A stretch of 64,000 nucleotides of DNA from Chryseobacterium paludis (GTDB lineage: Bacteria; Bacteroidota; Bacteroidia; Flavobacteriales; Weeksellaceae), in the NCBI RefSeq assembly GCF_025403485.1, contig NZ_CP099966.1:992001-1056000 (forward strand). Direction: 5' to 3'. The position numbers and the translations under genes are program-made. Within the stretch, counting starts at the first letter, position 1; each line of letters begins with the position of its first letter. Shown here one piece after another: positions 44,790 to 53,820 of this stretch. Below the pieces are notes generated by a model. The model did no database searches. It worked only from the letters and a program-made list of their open reading frames with translations, and was not told the origin of the DNA.

Positions 44790-45779
44790 TTAGTAGCGGT
44801 GTCCGCTAAGGTCCATAGAGATTCCTATTTGATTCACATTAGAAGAGTTATGATACCTTACATGTGCATAGTCAATTCGGAATTTTGAAATCTTAATTCC
44901 AAATCCACCAGATAAACCAGAGAAGTTTCTTTGGTCTGCTACAGCAAGTTCATTACCTCTTTTTACATTATATCCCAGTCGGATGTTAAAGTTCTTTTCA
45001 GGGAATAACTCAGCGCCTATTGAAAAGTGATCAGCAATTTTTCTTCCTACATTAACTTCCTGGCCGTCTACATTAAACTGTGAAGAGATATCGAATTGTT
45101 GTAAATCGTGTGCCGTAATCGTGATAGCAAGAGGAATTGCCTTTAATATTTTGGTGTATCCTAAATCGATACGGAACGGAAGATCTTCTCTTGTTCCATT
45201 AAAGGATTTAAACTGGTATCCGAAATTTCTGGCAACAAGGGAAACGACTTCTTTATTTTTCTTATTATGATACGTTATCCCTGCAGTACCTGAAAGCGCT
45301 GATGAAGTATAAGTATCAATTTTTGAAGTGATAAAATTAATTCCACCTCCAATTGTCCAGTCTTCTTCAAACTGATAAGCATAACCTGCACCTACAGCAA
45401 CATCAGAAGCCGTGAATTGCCCATTTTCAAAACCACTTTCATCTGTTCTGGGGATATCACCATAGCTCATATATCGAGCATTGATCGTAGCCATATGGCC
45501 ATTATCAAAGTCTTTAGCAAAAGCAATAGTTCCATATTTAGAATCTGCGAGATACGCAGCTCCGTTCACAGAAAGCTGTTTGTCTGAGTCCTTATTAAGT
45601 AAAGCCGGATTTGCAATAGCAAAGGAAACATCATAATCTCTTATAGTAATTGCATCGCCACCTAATGCAGCTTGTCTGGCAGATACGGGAATGTTTAAGA
45701 ATGGATAAACATTTGTTCCCGTTTGTGCAAAAGAAACAATTCCTGACAGAAATAATGAAAGAATGATAATTTTCTTCAA
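44790..45779 (-). CDS. porQ: type IX secretion system protein PorQ
   Basis: This 329-residue outer-membrane beta-barrel protein has a signal peptide (ending SFAQ, about residue 19). The family opening follows, with YPFLNIPVSARQAALGGDAI near residue 25, NPALLNKDSDKQLSVN, and many alternating strands (MATINARYMSYGDI). It ends FGIKISKFRIDYAHVRYHN with a terminal SGHRY. This fits PorQ, a PorV-like barrel required for type IX secretion in Porphyromonas and gliding bacteria. Its pairing with cmk is the usual flavobacterial arrangement. It is divergent from pyrH. Confidence 0.92.
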   Translation of the reverse strand: MKKIIILSLFLSGIVSFAQTGTNVYPFLNIPVSARQAALGGDAITIRDYDVSFAIANPALLNKDSDKQLSVNGAAYLADSKYGTIAFAKDFDNGHMATINARYMSYGDIPRTDESGFENGQFTASDVAVGAGYAYQFEEDWTIGGGINFITSKIDTYTSSALSGTAGITYHNKKNKEVVSLVARNFGYQFKSFNGTREDLPFRIDLGYTKILKAIPLAITITAHDLQQFDISSQFNVDGQEVNVGRKIADHFSIGAELFPEKNFNIRLGYNVKRGNELAVADQRNFSGLSGGFGIKISKFRIDYAHVRYHNSSNVNQIGISMDLSGHRY

Positions 45780-45797
45780 TTCAGTTTATAATTATTG

Positions 45798-45827
45798 CAA
45801 AAATAATCCTTTTTTGTAGTTGTCAAA
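45798..45827 (-). promoter_or_regulatory. porQ promoter
   Basis: On the minus strand TTTG (plus CAAA 45824-45827), an 18-base spacer and TATTTTTG (plus CAAAAATA 45798-45805) match the Bacteroidota promoter. The start codon is 18 bases further on. Confidence 0.7.
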
Positions 45828-45884
45828 ATATTTCCCACATTATTTACAGCTAAATATTTTTCTTTCTCCAATATTTTTAATGAT

Positions 45885-45892
45885 TATATTTG
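45885..45892 (+). promoter_or_regulatory. -7 box of pyrH
   Basis: TATATTTG at 45885-45892 matches TAnnTTTG. The start at 45948 is 55 bases downstream. The -33 element is not clear. Confidence 0.55.
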
Positions 45893-45947
45893 CAAAATCA
45901 AATTTCAGGGAAATAAGCCCTATTAAAAAAGTTATTAAAAATTAAAA

Positions 45948-46655
45948 ATGAAATATAAAAGAATCCTTCTAAAACTTAGTGGTGAAGCCTTAATGGGGAA
46001 TAGACAATATGGTATTGACAATGACAGGCTACAGGAATATGCTGTTGAAATAAAAAAAGTAGTAGATAAAGGTTGTGAAGTTGCCATTGTAATTGGAGGA
46101 GGAAATATATTCCGTGGAGTAGCAGGTGCTGCAAAAGGGATGGACAGGGTACAGGGTGACTATATGGGGATGCTGGCAACAGTAATCAATGGAATGGCTC
46201 TACAGGGTGCTTTGGAAGATGTCGGAATCAAAACAAGACTTCAGTCAGCTATTGAGATGGATAAAGTAGCTGAACCTTTTATTAAAAGACGTGCCGTAAG
46301 ACACCTAGAAAAGGGGAGAGTTGTTATTTTTGGAGCTGGTACTGGAAACCCTTATTTTACAACAGATACCGCAGCAACATTGAGAGCAATTGAAATTGGT
46401 GCTGATGTCATTTTAAAAGGAACAAGAGTAGATGGAATTTACGATAGTGATCCTGAAAAAAATGTAAACGCTGTAAAATATAATTCTTTATCTTTCGATG
46501 AAGTTTTTGAAAAAAACCTTAAAGTGATGGATATGACTGCATTTACTTTAAGTCATGAAAATAAATTACCGATTATTGTTTTTGATATGAACAAGGATGG
46601 TAATCTAGGGAAAATCGTAGACGGAGAAAATGTTGGTACTTTAGTTGATTTGTAA
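45948..46655 (+). CDS. pyrH: UMP kinase
   Basis: This 235-residue protein converts UMP to UDP. It shows the amino-acid kinase fold: [15 protein letters not shown] at the start, [20 protein letters not shown] near residue 45, a nucleotide-binding [19 protein letters not shown] near 128, and [14 protein letters not shown] near 163. All are canonical for bacterial hexameric PyrH. It is followed by frr, 142 bases downstream, as in most bacteria. Confidence 0.97.
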   Translation: MKYKRILLKLSGEALMGNRQYGIDNDRLQEYAVEIKKVVDKGCEVAIVIGGGNIFRGVAGAAKGMDRVQGDYMGMLATVINGMALQGALEDVGIKTRLQSAIEMDKVAEPFIKRRAVRHLEKGRVVIFGAGTGNPYFTTDTAATLRAIEIGADVILKGTRVDGIYDSDPEKNVNAVKYNSLSFDEVFEKNLKVMDMTAFTLSHENKLPIIVFDMNKDGNLGKIVDGENVGTLVDL

Positions 46656-46797
46656 TTAAGCGATAGTAGGATTTAGGCAATTAAATATTACAAGATTCAA
46701 GGGCTTAAAGATGATTAGTCACTACTATTAATTATCATTTGTAACTTATCAATTATCATTTATAATTTTGTGTAACCTATCAAATTTTTATTATATA

Positions 46798-47352
46798 ATG
46801 GAAGAATTAGATCTTATAGTAGAGTCTGTAAATCAGGACATGGACGCAGCTATTAAACATTTGGAGCATGCATTTCAAAGAATCAGAGCAGGACGTGCTT
46901 CTACGTCAATGGTTCAGGATGTTATGGTAGAATATTATGGTGCTCCAACTCCTATTAACCAGGTAGCTAACGTTTCAGTTCCGGATGCAATGACAATTTC
47001 TATTCAACCTTGGGACAGAACGGCTATCGGTGCTATTGAAAAAGCTATTATTAATTCTAACTTGGGTTTTGCACCTTCTAATAACGGGGAAAATATTATT
47101 TTGAATGTTCCGCCTTTAACAGAGGAGAGAAGGAGAGATTTGGCAAAACAAGCTAAAGGAGAAACAGAACAAACAAAGATTGTTGTAAGAAATGCAAGAC
47201 AGGATGGTTTGAAAGAACTTAAAAGACTTGAAGGCGTTTCTGAAGATGTTATCAAAGGGATTGAAGATGATATTCAATCGTTAACAGACAAGTATGTAAA
47301 AGCTTGTGATGACCATTTAAAAACAAAAGAAGCTGAAATTATGAAAGTATAA
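46798..47352 (+). CDS. frr: ribosome recycling factor
   Basis: This protein is 184 residues from ATG 46798, the standard length. The in-frame ATG at 46768 would add ten residues that do not match the family. Conserved segments are MDAAIKHLEHAFQRIRAGRA (near residue 18), the hinge region MTISIQPWDRTAIGAIEKAI, and LTEERRRDLAKQAKG near 115. With EF-G it splits the ribosome after termination. It follows pyrH, the typical pairing. The 142-base gap holds a repeated AATTATCATTT(G/A)TAA word. Confidence 0.97.
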   Translation: MEELDLIVESVNQDMDAAIKHLEHAFQRIRAGRASTSMVQDVMVEYYGAPTPINQVANVSVPDAMTISIQPWDRTAIGAIEKAIINSNLGFAPSNNGENIILNVPPLTEERRRDLAKQAKGETEQTKIVVRNARQDGLKELKRLEGVSEDVIKGIEDDIQSLTDKYVKACDDHLKTKEAEIMKV

Positions 47353-47376
47353 TTTTTAGTTTTTTTAAATAATATA

Positions 47377-47409
47377 AAAGAAGCTGTCTGATTGGGCAGC
47401 TTCTTTTTT
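47377..47409 (+). terminator. terminator of frr
   Basis: Stem AAAGAAGCTG (47377-47386) with CAGCTTCTTT (47397-47406), extended by two more inner pairs, followed by TTTG. Confidence 0.85.
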
Positions 47410-47453
47410 GTAAAAATCTATAAGGGGAAAGCGATGGATCAATAGTTTCTTTT

Positions 47454-48104
47454 TTACAGACATTTAATTTCGCCTCTCTTTTCTTTGTTTTTTAAGAGCT
47501 GCTGATAGGTACTCAATAACTCATCAGCTGAGCATGGTATTTCCTTATTGGCAATTTTATCAATATCGGGACGGGTAGATTCCTTTGAGCGTATAGTATA
47601 TCTTTTTTCAAAACATTTAATAGGTTTGCTATTTTGTAAATAAATACGCTGTTCAATAATATCATCTTTTGTTTCTGGCTTTTCAGGTGTTCCACCATCA
47701 AAATTCCATGAAGTGTCTTCCTTAAAAATAAAAAACAGCGTATTGTCTTTAATGAAATAACTTTCAACGGAAGAAAAATGACTGTACTCTGCATAAAAGT
47801 GTTTTATTATTTTAAGCCCACTCTGATCGGAAAAAAAAGTGACTGTTCCTGATCTTTCATTATTACAATTATAATCAAAGCTTACCGAATCAAGTTCTTT
47901 CTTATTTAATTGCTTGTTTATCGTATAATATTCCTTGCTGATGTCCTCAATGGTTAACAACTTATTATTCACCGTTGAAGAATCCTTTTTATGGTTGGAA
48001 GTTAATGTATCTGAAGAATCAGTATTTTTTACAGGAATTTTATTGGTTTCTTTTTTACACGAAAAAATAAATGCCAGGCTAAGTATAAGAAATAGGAGTT
48101 TCAT
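47454..48104 (-). CDS. hypothetical lipoprotein
   Basis: This protein is 216 residues from ATG 48104, chosen over 48161 because MKLLFLILSLAFIFSC gives a lipoprotein signal (Cys16) followed by KKETNK. The mature chain has a serine/threonine-rich spacer (SSDTLTSNHKKDSS), then a mixed region with several charged segments. I cannot name a family. The gene stands alone in the minus orientation, downstream of the LptF-type gene and separated from it by a terminator. Confidence 0.7.
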   Translation of the reverse strand: MKLLFLILSLAFIFSCKKETNKIPVKNTDSSDTLTSNHKKDSSTVNNKLLTIEDISKEYYTINKQLNKKELDSVSFDYNCNNERSGTVTFFSDQSGLKIIKHFYAEYSHFSSVESYFIKDNTLFFIFKEDTSWNFDGGTPEKPETKDDIIEQRIYLQNSKPIKCFEKRYTIRSKESTRPDIDKIANKEIPCSADELLSTYQQLLKNKEKRGEIKCL

Positions 48105-48201
48105 ATAAAGATAATTTAAGATTAAATGACTCAGAAATTTTTCCCTGTCTACTAGATTCATTTATCATCTTATTTCATATGTAAATTTAAAAATTAAAAT
48201 A

Positions 48202-48230
48202 AAAAAGATCCGGTAATTCCGGATCTTTTT
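48202..48230 (-). terminator. terminator of the LptF/LptG-type gene
   Basis: A perfect 12-base-pair stem, AAAAAGATCCGG (48202-48213) with CCGGATCTTTTT (48219-48230), lies 1 base after the stop of the permease gene. Confidence 0.88.
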
Positions 48231-48231
48231 A

Positions 48232-49689
48232 TTATTGGTATCTCTTATGTTCTTTATTTTTTGAGAATCGTTTTGTAATAGGTTTGAGTAATGCTTTGTA
48301 TTTCTCAGCATCAAATAACTGTGAATCTGTAAGTGCTTTATAGGTCATGATCACTCCAAATGGGAAAAGTATAATATTAGGAAGCCATGCAGCCAGATAA
48401 GGATTTAAGGTGCCCGCCCAGGCAAGGTTTTCCATACCCACATTAATTACATAGAAAATGATAAATATGACAATCGCAATAATGACAGGAAGACCCATTC
48501 CTCCTTTTCTGATGATAGAACCTAAGCTGGCGCCAATCAGAAAGAATATGATACATGTAAACGAATAGGAGAGTATCCTTTGCTGATAAATAACGATTTT
48601 ACTGAAATATTTAACATTAGGTTTAAAATCATTTGTTTTCCCGTCAAGAGTTGATTTTAAATTTTCCAAACGATTGTAGGCATTATAAATGATCTCCATT
48701 CTTTTATTAACCTTTACAGTATCCAACTTTAACTGCTGTTTAACCGAAGCCTTGGATTTATTATTTTTATCCATATAGGTAACCACAGAATTGGTCTGAT
48801 TCAAAACATCACCTGTTATGGTAGTGAAAAATTTGTCATTATCTTTTTTATTAAGATCAATGGTCTTATTCAGTTGATTAAAAGTCTGGAAACGGTAATC
48901 ATCTGTGATTTGTTCTTCTTCAATTGCTTTATTAATGATCTCACTAATGTCAAAGTGAGAAACCAATGTGTCAAATTTGATGGCTTGATCAGGCTGTTTT
49001 AATCTTACAGCTTCTCCCTTACCTGCAAAGTTATCTTCAAATACATATCCGTTGTATAAAACAAGCTTCAGATAGTTTTTATTAGCAGCAGGAATAAATT
49101 TTCCTTTTTCCGCTACAATAGATTGTTGATTTTCAAAAGTACTGGCTTTTCTGTGAATAAAAACGCCCTCGATATTTTCACCATTTTCTCCCTGAATTTT
49201 ATCAAACTTTACCATATATCCTGGGATCTGATCGATAAACTGTCCCGGAGTAAAGTTAAGGGCCGGTTTTGTCTGAGCAATGTTAAAAAGCATATTCTTG
49301 GCCTTCCTTTGGAAGTCCGGAATGATATTATTAGAGAAGAAGAAAAGCATTATGGACAATAGGGCAGTTACCCCTAAAAGAGGGACCATAACTCTGGTTA
49401 AAGAGATTCCGGCTGCTTTCATAGCAGCAAGTTCATAGCGTTCCCCGAATTCCCCGAAGGACATAATACTCGCCAAAAGAATAGTAAGCGGTAATACCAT
49501 ACTGATAACGCTTACTCCGAGATAAAAAAGAAGTTTAAGGATTTGCCAGTAGCTTAATCCTTTTCCCATAAATTGCCCTAATTGAACCCAGATAATGTTT
49601 ACAATAAATATGAAAAACAATACACTGAATATAAAGAAAAATGGTCCGAAAAAGGTTTTTATAATATATCGGTCTAGTATTTTTAACAT
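48232..49689 (-). CDS. LptF/LptG (YjgP/YjgQ) family permease
   Basis: This 485-residue protein has three membrane helices at the N-terminus (about residues 10-110), a large periplasmic region (about 125-360) and three helices at the C-terminus (about 370-460). This is the LptF/LptG topology. Recognisable: LDRYIIKTFFGPFFFIFSVL near the start, and SFGEFGERYELAAMKAAGIS near residue 75, which couples to LptB. It helps move lipopolysaccharide from the inner membrane to the LptA/D bridge. Which paralogue it is cannot be decided. It follows ftsK and lolA on the same strand. Confidence 0.9.
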   Translation of the reverse strand: MLKILDRYIIKTFFGPFFFIFSVLFFIFIVNIIWVQLGQFMGKGLSYWQILKLLFYLGVSVISMVLPLTILLASIMSFGEFGERYELAAMKAAGISLTRVMVPLLGVTALLSIMLFFFSNNIIPDFQRKAKNMLFNIAQTKPALNFTPGQFIDQIPGYMVKFDKIQGENGENIEGVFIHRKASTFENQQSIVAEKGKFIPAANKNYLKLVLYNGYVFEDNFAGKGEAVRLKQPDQAIKFDTLVSHFDISEIINKAIEEEQITDDYRFQTFNQLNKTIDLNKKDNDKFFTTITGDVLNQTNSVVTYMDKNNKSKASVKQQLKLDTVKVNKRMEIIYNAYNRLENLKSTLDGKTNDFKPNVKYFSKIVIYQQRILSYSFTCIIFFLIGASLGSIIRKGGMGLPVIIAIVIFIIFYVINVGMENLAWAGTLNPYLAAWLPNIILFPFGVIMTYKALTDSQLFDAEKYKALLKPITKRFSKNKEHKRYQ

Positions 49690-49703
49690 TCGCCAAAATT
49701 AAT

Positions 49704-49734
49704 CAAAAAGCCACAAAGTTTACTTTGTGACTTT
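49704..49734 (-). terminator. terminator of lolA
   Basis: Stem AAAGCCACAAAG (49707-49718) with CTTTGTGACTTT (49723-49734), one G-U pair on the minus strand, with a TTTTTGATT tail there. It lies between lolA and the LptF/LptG gene. Confidence 0.75.
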
Positions 49735-49755
49735 ACATTTTATTACTTTTTTAAA

Positions 49756-50403
49756 TTACAATTCTGTAATGACGTAATTTTTAAATTTATTCTTATCGAA
49801 AACAAACATATTAGGATCTAATTCCTGATTTTCTTTGTATTCTTTAATAGCAATTACAGCAACGTCTTTATTATTTCCATGTTGTTCCAGTTTCACCATC
49901 TGTTTCTTTGCAGAATCTACAAATAGATAGACATAACTTAGACCGTTTGGTTTAACAGGTGTTAACTTAATAAGGTCTGTACTTACACCGTTTACGGTTT
50001 TCTTACCACCATAGGCTACATTGTAATCATTTCTATAAGTGGAAAGATAATTGATGGGGGAGAACATGGTGCCACTTCCATTAGGCTTGGCAATGGTTAC
50101 CTCCATATCATCTGCATTGATATTATATATTTTACTCCCATCGAACACCTGTTCCGTATCCATGATCTTCAATTTATATTTATCGCCTGCAGAATAATAA
50201 ATTCCAGGCTCAGTTTTAGCAACTTGTCCATTAACACCGCTTCCAAAAGAAAATTTGAAATAGGTGTTTTTTTTGGATTTATAGTTAGCAGTAATATCAT
50301 CTAATATCTTTTTCGCTTTTGCATCTATCTTCTGTGCATTAGATAAACCAACAGCCCCTACCACAAATCCTCCTAATATAATTTTTGAGATAATACTTTT
50401 CAT
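49756..50403 (-). CDS. lolA: outer-membrane lipoprotein carrier LolA
   Basis: This 215-residue protein has a signal peptide (about residues 1-23, GAVGLSNAQ) and a LolA-type beta-barrel: KILDDITANYKSKKNTYFKF near residue 32, GIYYSAGDKYKLKIMDTEQVF near 68, LVYLFVDSAKKQM near 155, and a terminal FDKNKFKNYVITEL. LolA ferries lipoproteins across the periplasm from LolCDE to the outer membrane. It starts 69 bases after the ftsK stop, the usual ftsK-lolA pairing. Confidence 0.92.
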   Translation of the reverse strand: MKSIISKIILGGFVVGAVGLSNAQKIDAKAKKILDDITANYKSKKNTYFKFSFGSGVNGQVAKTEPGIYYSAGDKYKLKIMDTEQVFDGSKIYNINADDMEVTIAKPNGSGTMFSPINYLSTYRNDYNVAYGGKKTVNGVSTDLIKLTPVKPNGLSYVYLFVDSAKKQMVKLEQHGNNKDVAVIAIKEYKENQELDPNMFVFDKNKFKNYVITEL

Positions 50404-50472
50404 TTTTTTACTTTTATTAATCTTTAGACATTTTCCTGTTTAAAAAGTTAAACAGCACAGGGTGTTTTCCCT

Positions 50473-52983
50473 TTATTTACGCAGATCTTCCAAAAACTGT
50501 TCCAAAGAATGAAGGTCACTAATAATAACCTCTCTTGCTTTAGCTCCATTAAATCCACCTACGATACCACTAGCCTCAAGCTGGTCCATAATTCTTCCGG
50601 CTCTGTTATATCCTAACTTCAATTGTCTCTGAAGCATAGAAGTGGAACCTTGTTGTGTTGAAACAATAATTCTTGCTGCTTCTTCAAATAACGCATCTTT
50701 TTCATTGGGATCGAAAGTGCCCACTGTACTTGTTGAATCTTCAGAAACATATTCAGGAAGTAAAAATGCAGAAGCATATCCCTTTTGTTCACCAATAAAT
50801 TCAGCTATTCTTTCTACTTCAGGAGTATCAACAAATGCACATTGAAGTCTTAAAATTTCATTTCCATTAAAATAAAGCATATCCCCTTTTCCTATCAGCT
50901 GATCTGCTCCAGTAGAGTCTAAGATCGTTCTGGAATCTACACTTGAAATTACTCTAAATGCTGCTCTTGCAGGGAAATTAGCTTTAATCATCCCTGTAAT
51001 TACATTTACGGAAGGTCTTTGAGTAGCAACAATAAGGTGAATGCCTACAGCTCTTGCCAGCTGCGCCAATCTTGCAATTGGTAATTCTACTTCTTTTCCT
51101 GCGGTCATAATTAAATCTGCAAACTCGTCAACTACCAAGACAATATAAGGTAAATAACGGTGTCCGTTTTCAGGGTTCAATTTTCTTTCAGCAAATTTTT
51201 TATTGTATTCTTTTAAATTTTTACAGAAAGCATTTTTCAGTAAATCATATCGGTTATCCATCTCAACACAAAGAGAGTTCAGAGTATTGATCACCTTATT
51301 GGTATCTGTAATGATTGCATCGTCCGTATCAGGAAGTTTCGCTAAATAATGTCTCTCTATTTTAGAGTATAAAGAGAGTTCCACTTTCTTCGGATCCACC
51401 ATCACGAATTTCAATTCACTAGGGTGTTTCTTATATAGTAGTGAAGTAAGAATAGCATTAATACCTACTGATTTACCCTGTCCTGTTGCACCTGCCATTA
51501 GTAAGTGAGGCATTTTGGATAAGTCAGCCATGAAGATTTCGTTGGAAATTGTTTTCCCGAAAACCACAGGTAAATCCATATCTGTATTCTGGAATTTATG
51601 TGATGCAATTACAGAACGCATAGAAACCATAGTAGGGTTCTTTCTTGGCACTTCAATTCCAATTGTTCCCTTTCCTGGCATCGGAGCAATAATTCTGATT
51701 CCCAATGCCGAAAGATTCAAAGCAATATCATCCTGTAATTTTTTAATAGCCGCTACTCTGATTCCTGCTTCCGGAACAATTTCATATAAAGTAACGGTTG
51801 GACCAATCGTCGCTTTTATTTCAGCGATACCTACGTTGAAGTTTTTTAACAGACCAACAATCTTATTTTTATTTTCTTCTAACTCCTCTTTATTAATAGA
51901 GATTTCCTCATTCCCGTAATCCTTTAACAGTTCCACTGTTGGCATTTGGAAATTAGGAAGATCCAGTTTGTGATCATAAAGACCATGCTTCTCGATAAGT
52001 TCTTGAGATTTCTTTTCTGTATCATCTAAAACATCAATTACTGGAGCTATCTCAACATTAAATTTGATATCATCTTGTGTAGTTGGTTTAATATCAAATG
52101 CCTGTTCAGGTGTTGAAACCGGTATTGTAGGTTTGGTGTTAAGATTTAAATTAAGTGATTTAGAAAGATCCTCATCTCCTTCAAATGAAGTATGGTTAGG
52201 GGTGGCAATAGTTTCAAGATTTGTTGATACTGGAACATCCGGAAAACCTTTGGGTACATTTACAGGTTCCTGAGCCTTAGCAGAGACTGTTGTGTCAGTA
52301 ACCGAAATATTTGGGTGATCTTCAGTAACCTCCTCTTCCAGTTCTTCGTCTGCTTCAAAGTTTTCATCTGAACTAGGCATCATTGATCTTACTTTTCCTA
52401 TTGTATTTTCATTGATGTTATTTAATTTAGCTTTAATAGAGCTAGGACGAAGATTGAATTCCAAAATAAAATATAATGCAATACTTGAAGCCAATACCAA
52501 CCAAAGCCCTACTGTTCCTATAATTGCATTAAGAGAATCCATGATCTGATAACCATAAACTCCACCTAAAACACCTTGACCTTTTGTAATGGCACCCATG
52601 AAAATGGGAACCCAGCAAATAAAAAACAAAGAATGTCCTATGGTTTTCCAAGGTTTGAATATTTTCTTTTTTAAAATTAATGTTCCAACCACTAAAAATA
52701 AAAATGCAATGATAAAAGAGGCTACACCAATACTTTCAAATATAAAAATGTTTCCTAACCAATCTCCAACTTTGCCAAAAACATTTGAAGATTGTATGCT
52801 TTTATCCATCATTGTTCCAGCCTGACTTTGATCAGCTTTCCAATTCATTAAATAAGAAATGAAAGAGAAAATAAGGACGACAGAAAAAAGTATGAAAGTA
52901 AGCCCGAAAAATATACGGGGTTTAGATAGAATTTTGCCCTTTTCAGACATATCTTGTTGCTTAGTTTGTGTCTTTTTATCCAT
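50473..52983 (-). CDS. ftsK: DNA translocase FtsK
   Basis: This 836-residue protein has four membrane helices at residues 20-180, a Pro/Glu-rich linker (about 195-330) and the hexameric motor. Walker A is GATGQGKSVGINAILTSLL near residue 495, and Walker B is IVLVVDEFADLIM near 622. The C-terminal winged-helix gamma domain (LQRQLKLGYNRAGRIMDQLE near residue 785) reads the orienting KOPS DNA signal. It pumps DNA at the division septum and activates XerCD. Length is typical of flavobacterial FtsK. It heads the ftsK-lolA-lptF order. Confidence 0.97.
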   Translation of the reverse strand: MDKKTQTKQQDMSEKGKILSKPRIFFGLTFILFSVVLIFSFISYLMNWKADQSQAGTMMDKSIQSSNVFGKVGDWLGNIFIFESIGVASFIIAFLFLVVGTLILKKKIFKPWKTIGHSLFFICWVPIFMGAITKGQGVLGGVYGYQIMDSLNAIIGTVGLWLVLASSIALYFILEFNLRPSSIKAKLNNINENTIGKVRSMMPSSDENFEADEELEEEVTEDHPNISVTDTTVSAKAQEPVNVPKGFPDVPVSTNLETIATPNHTSFEGDEDLSKSLNLNLNTKPTIPVSTPEQAFDIKPTTQDDIKFNVEIAPVIDVLDDTEKKSQELIEKHGLYDHKLDLPNFQMPTVELLKDYGNEEISINKEELEENKNKIVGLLKNFNVGIAEIKATIGPTVTLYEIVPEAGIRVAAIKKLQDDIALNLSALGIRIIAPMPGKGTIGIEVPRKNPTMVSMRSVIASHKFQNTDMDLPVVFGKTISNEIFMADLSKMPHLLMAGATGQGKSVGINAILTSLLYKKHPSELKFVMVDPKKVELSLYSKIERHYLAKLPDTDDAIITDTNKVINTLNSLCVEMDNRYDLLKNAFCKNLKEYNKKFAERKLNPENGHRYLPYIVLVVDEFADLIMTAGKEVELPIARLAQLARAVGIHLIVATQRPSVNVITGMIKANFPARAAFRVISSVDSRTILDSTGADQLIGKGDMLYFNGNEILRLQCAFVDTPEVERIAEFIGEQKGYASAFLLPEYVSEDSTSTVGTFDPNEKDALFEEAARIIVSTQQGSTSMLQRQLKLGYNRAGRIMDQLEASGIVGGFNGAKAREVIISDLHSLEQFLEDLRK

Positions 52984-53820
52984 AATATCAATGTCGGCAA
53001 ATTTAGTGTTTTTTCAATACTAAAGAATATTTTTTAACTAACTTTTCGATTTTAGCTTTAATCAAAATAATCAGTCTTTGCCATACGATTGTAATGAGTA
53101 CCAGAGGAAGAAGAGAACTATTATTAAATGTATAAGGGTATCTATAATTTTAAACCAGAAACAGGTATATTTTCTCTTTTGATCAATTTATATTCTTTCT
53201 TGATATTTAATAAATATAAAGTATGGTCCTATAATGGGTTAAATTTTTATTCGTATTATTCGTGTGACTTTGATAACTTTTTATGTTTGTATGATTTTTC
53301 CTAAAATCCAATGCCTATTCCTTTAATTTTTTTTTTTGTATTGTTGCACTGTGTTAAGGATTTAACCCTTAGTAGAAAGCGAATCGTTTGATTGGCATAT
53401 ATTTAACACACACACACACAAGTATGAAATTAAACACTATTAAATCGATCAGTTTTCCCCTTGTTATTTATTCTATAATGAGTTATTATGAAAAGAATAT
53501 CCACAATTCAGGATTCTTTTAATAAGATCAGGACTTGTTTCTAGCTACGATTAAAAAAACTTATCTATAGTTTTATAGGATCTCAATTAAATAATTTACA
53601 ATCCGCATTAGATAGCAAAGAGTACTTCTTTGGCTGCTTGCGTATGTTATTATGCATACACACAGGTGATTAAATCATATTCTTATAGAAGAATTGATTT
53701 CTATCTCCGCGAGCTCTTAAGAGGTGAAAATTCTATTATTTGATCAACTTACTTTTTTGAATAATGAATGCGACTTGTAAAGTACTCCAATAATTAAACA
53801 TATATTGAAAATTATACAAA
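52984..53820. other. 837-base gene-poor leader of the surface-protein gene
   Basis: No gene is convincing. It contains the ftsK promoter (TAAATTTG on the minus strand, just beyond 53018), a 15-base (AC) repeat at 53406-53420, and a 32-codon ORF at 53424-53522 that has a basic, hydrophobic start but no family I know. The rest is AT-rich, with short direct repeats and no clear terminator. It may include decayed DNA or a long regulated leader. Confidence 0.45.
53406..53420. repeat. (AC) dinucleotide repeat
   Basis: An (AC)n tract of 15 bases (ACACACACACACACA), just before a small ORF and about 400 bases upstream of the surface protein gene. Such tracts can slip and change expression, but no downstream promoter box is placed to show this. 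Confidence 0.7.

Noticed and set aside
46700..46780. repeated AATTATCATTT words between pyrH and frr
   Set aside because: Short AT-rich repetition typical of these genomes. No hairpin or regulatory logic is evident.
51515..51919. 134-codon plus-strand frame opposite ftsK
   Set aside because: It is a long antisense frame caused by ftsK codon use; ftsK is certain and no signal supports a second gene.
53424..53522. 32-codon ORF after the (AC) tract
   Set aside because: The start is plausible, but there is no family, no clear promoter and no conserved pattern, so it is only mentioned in the gap entry.
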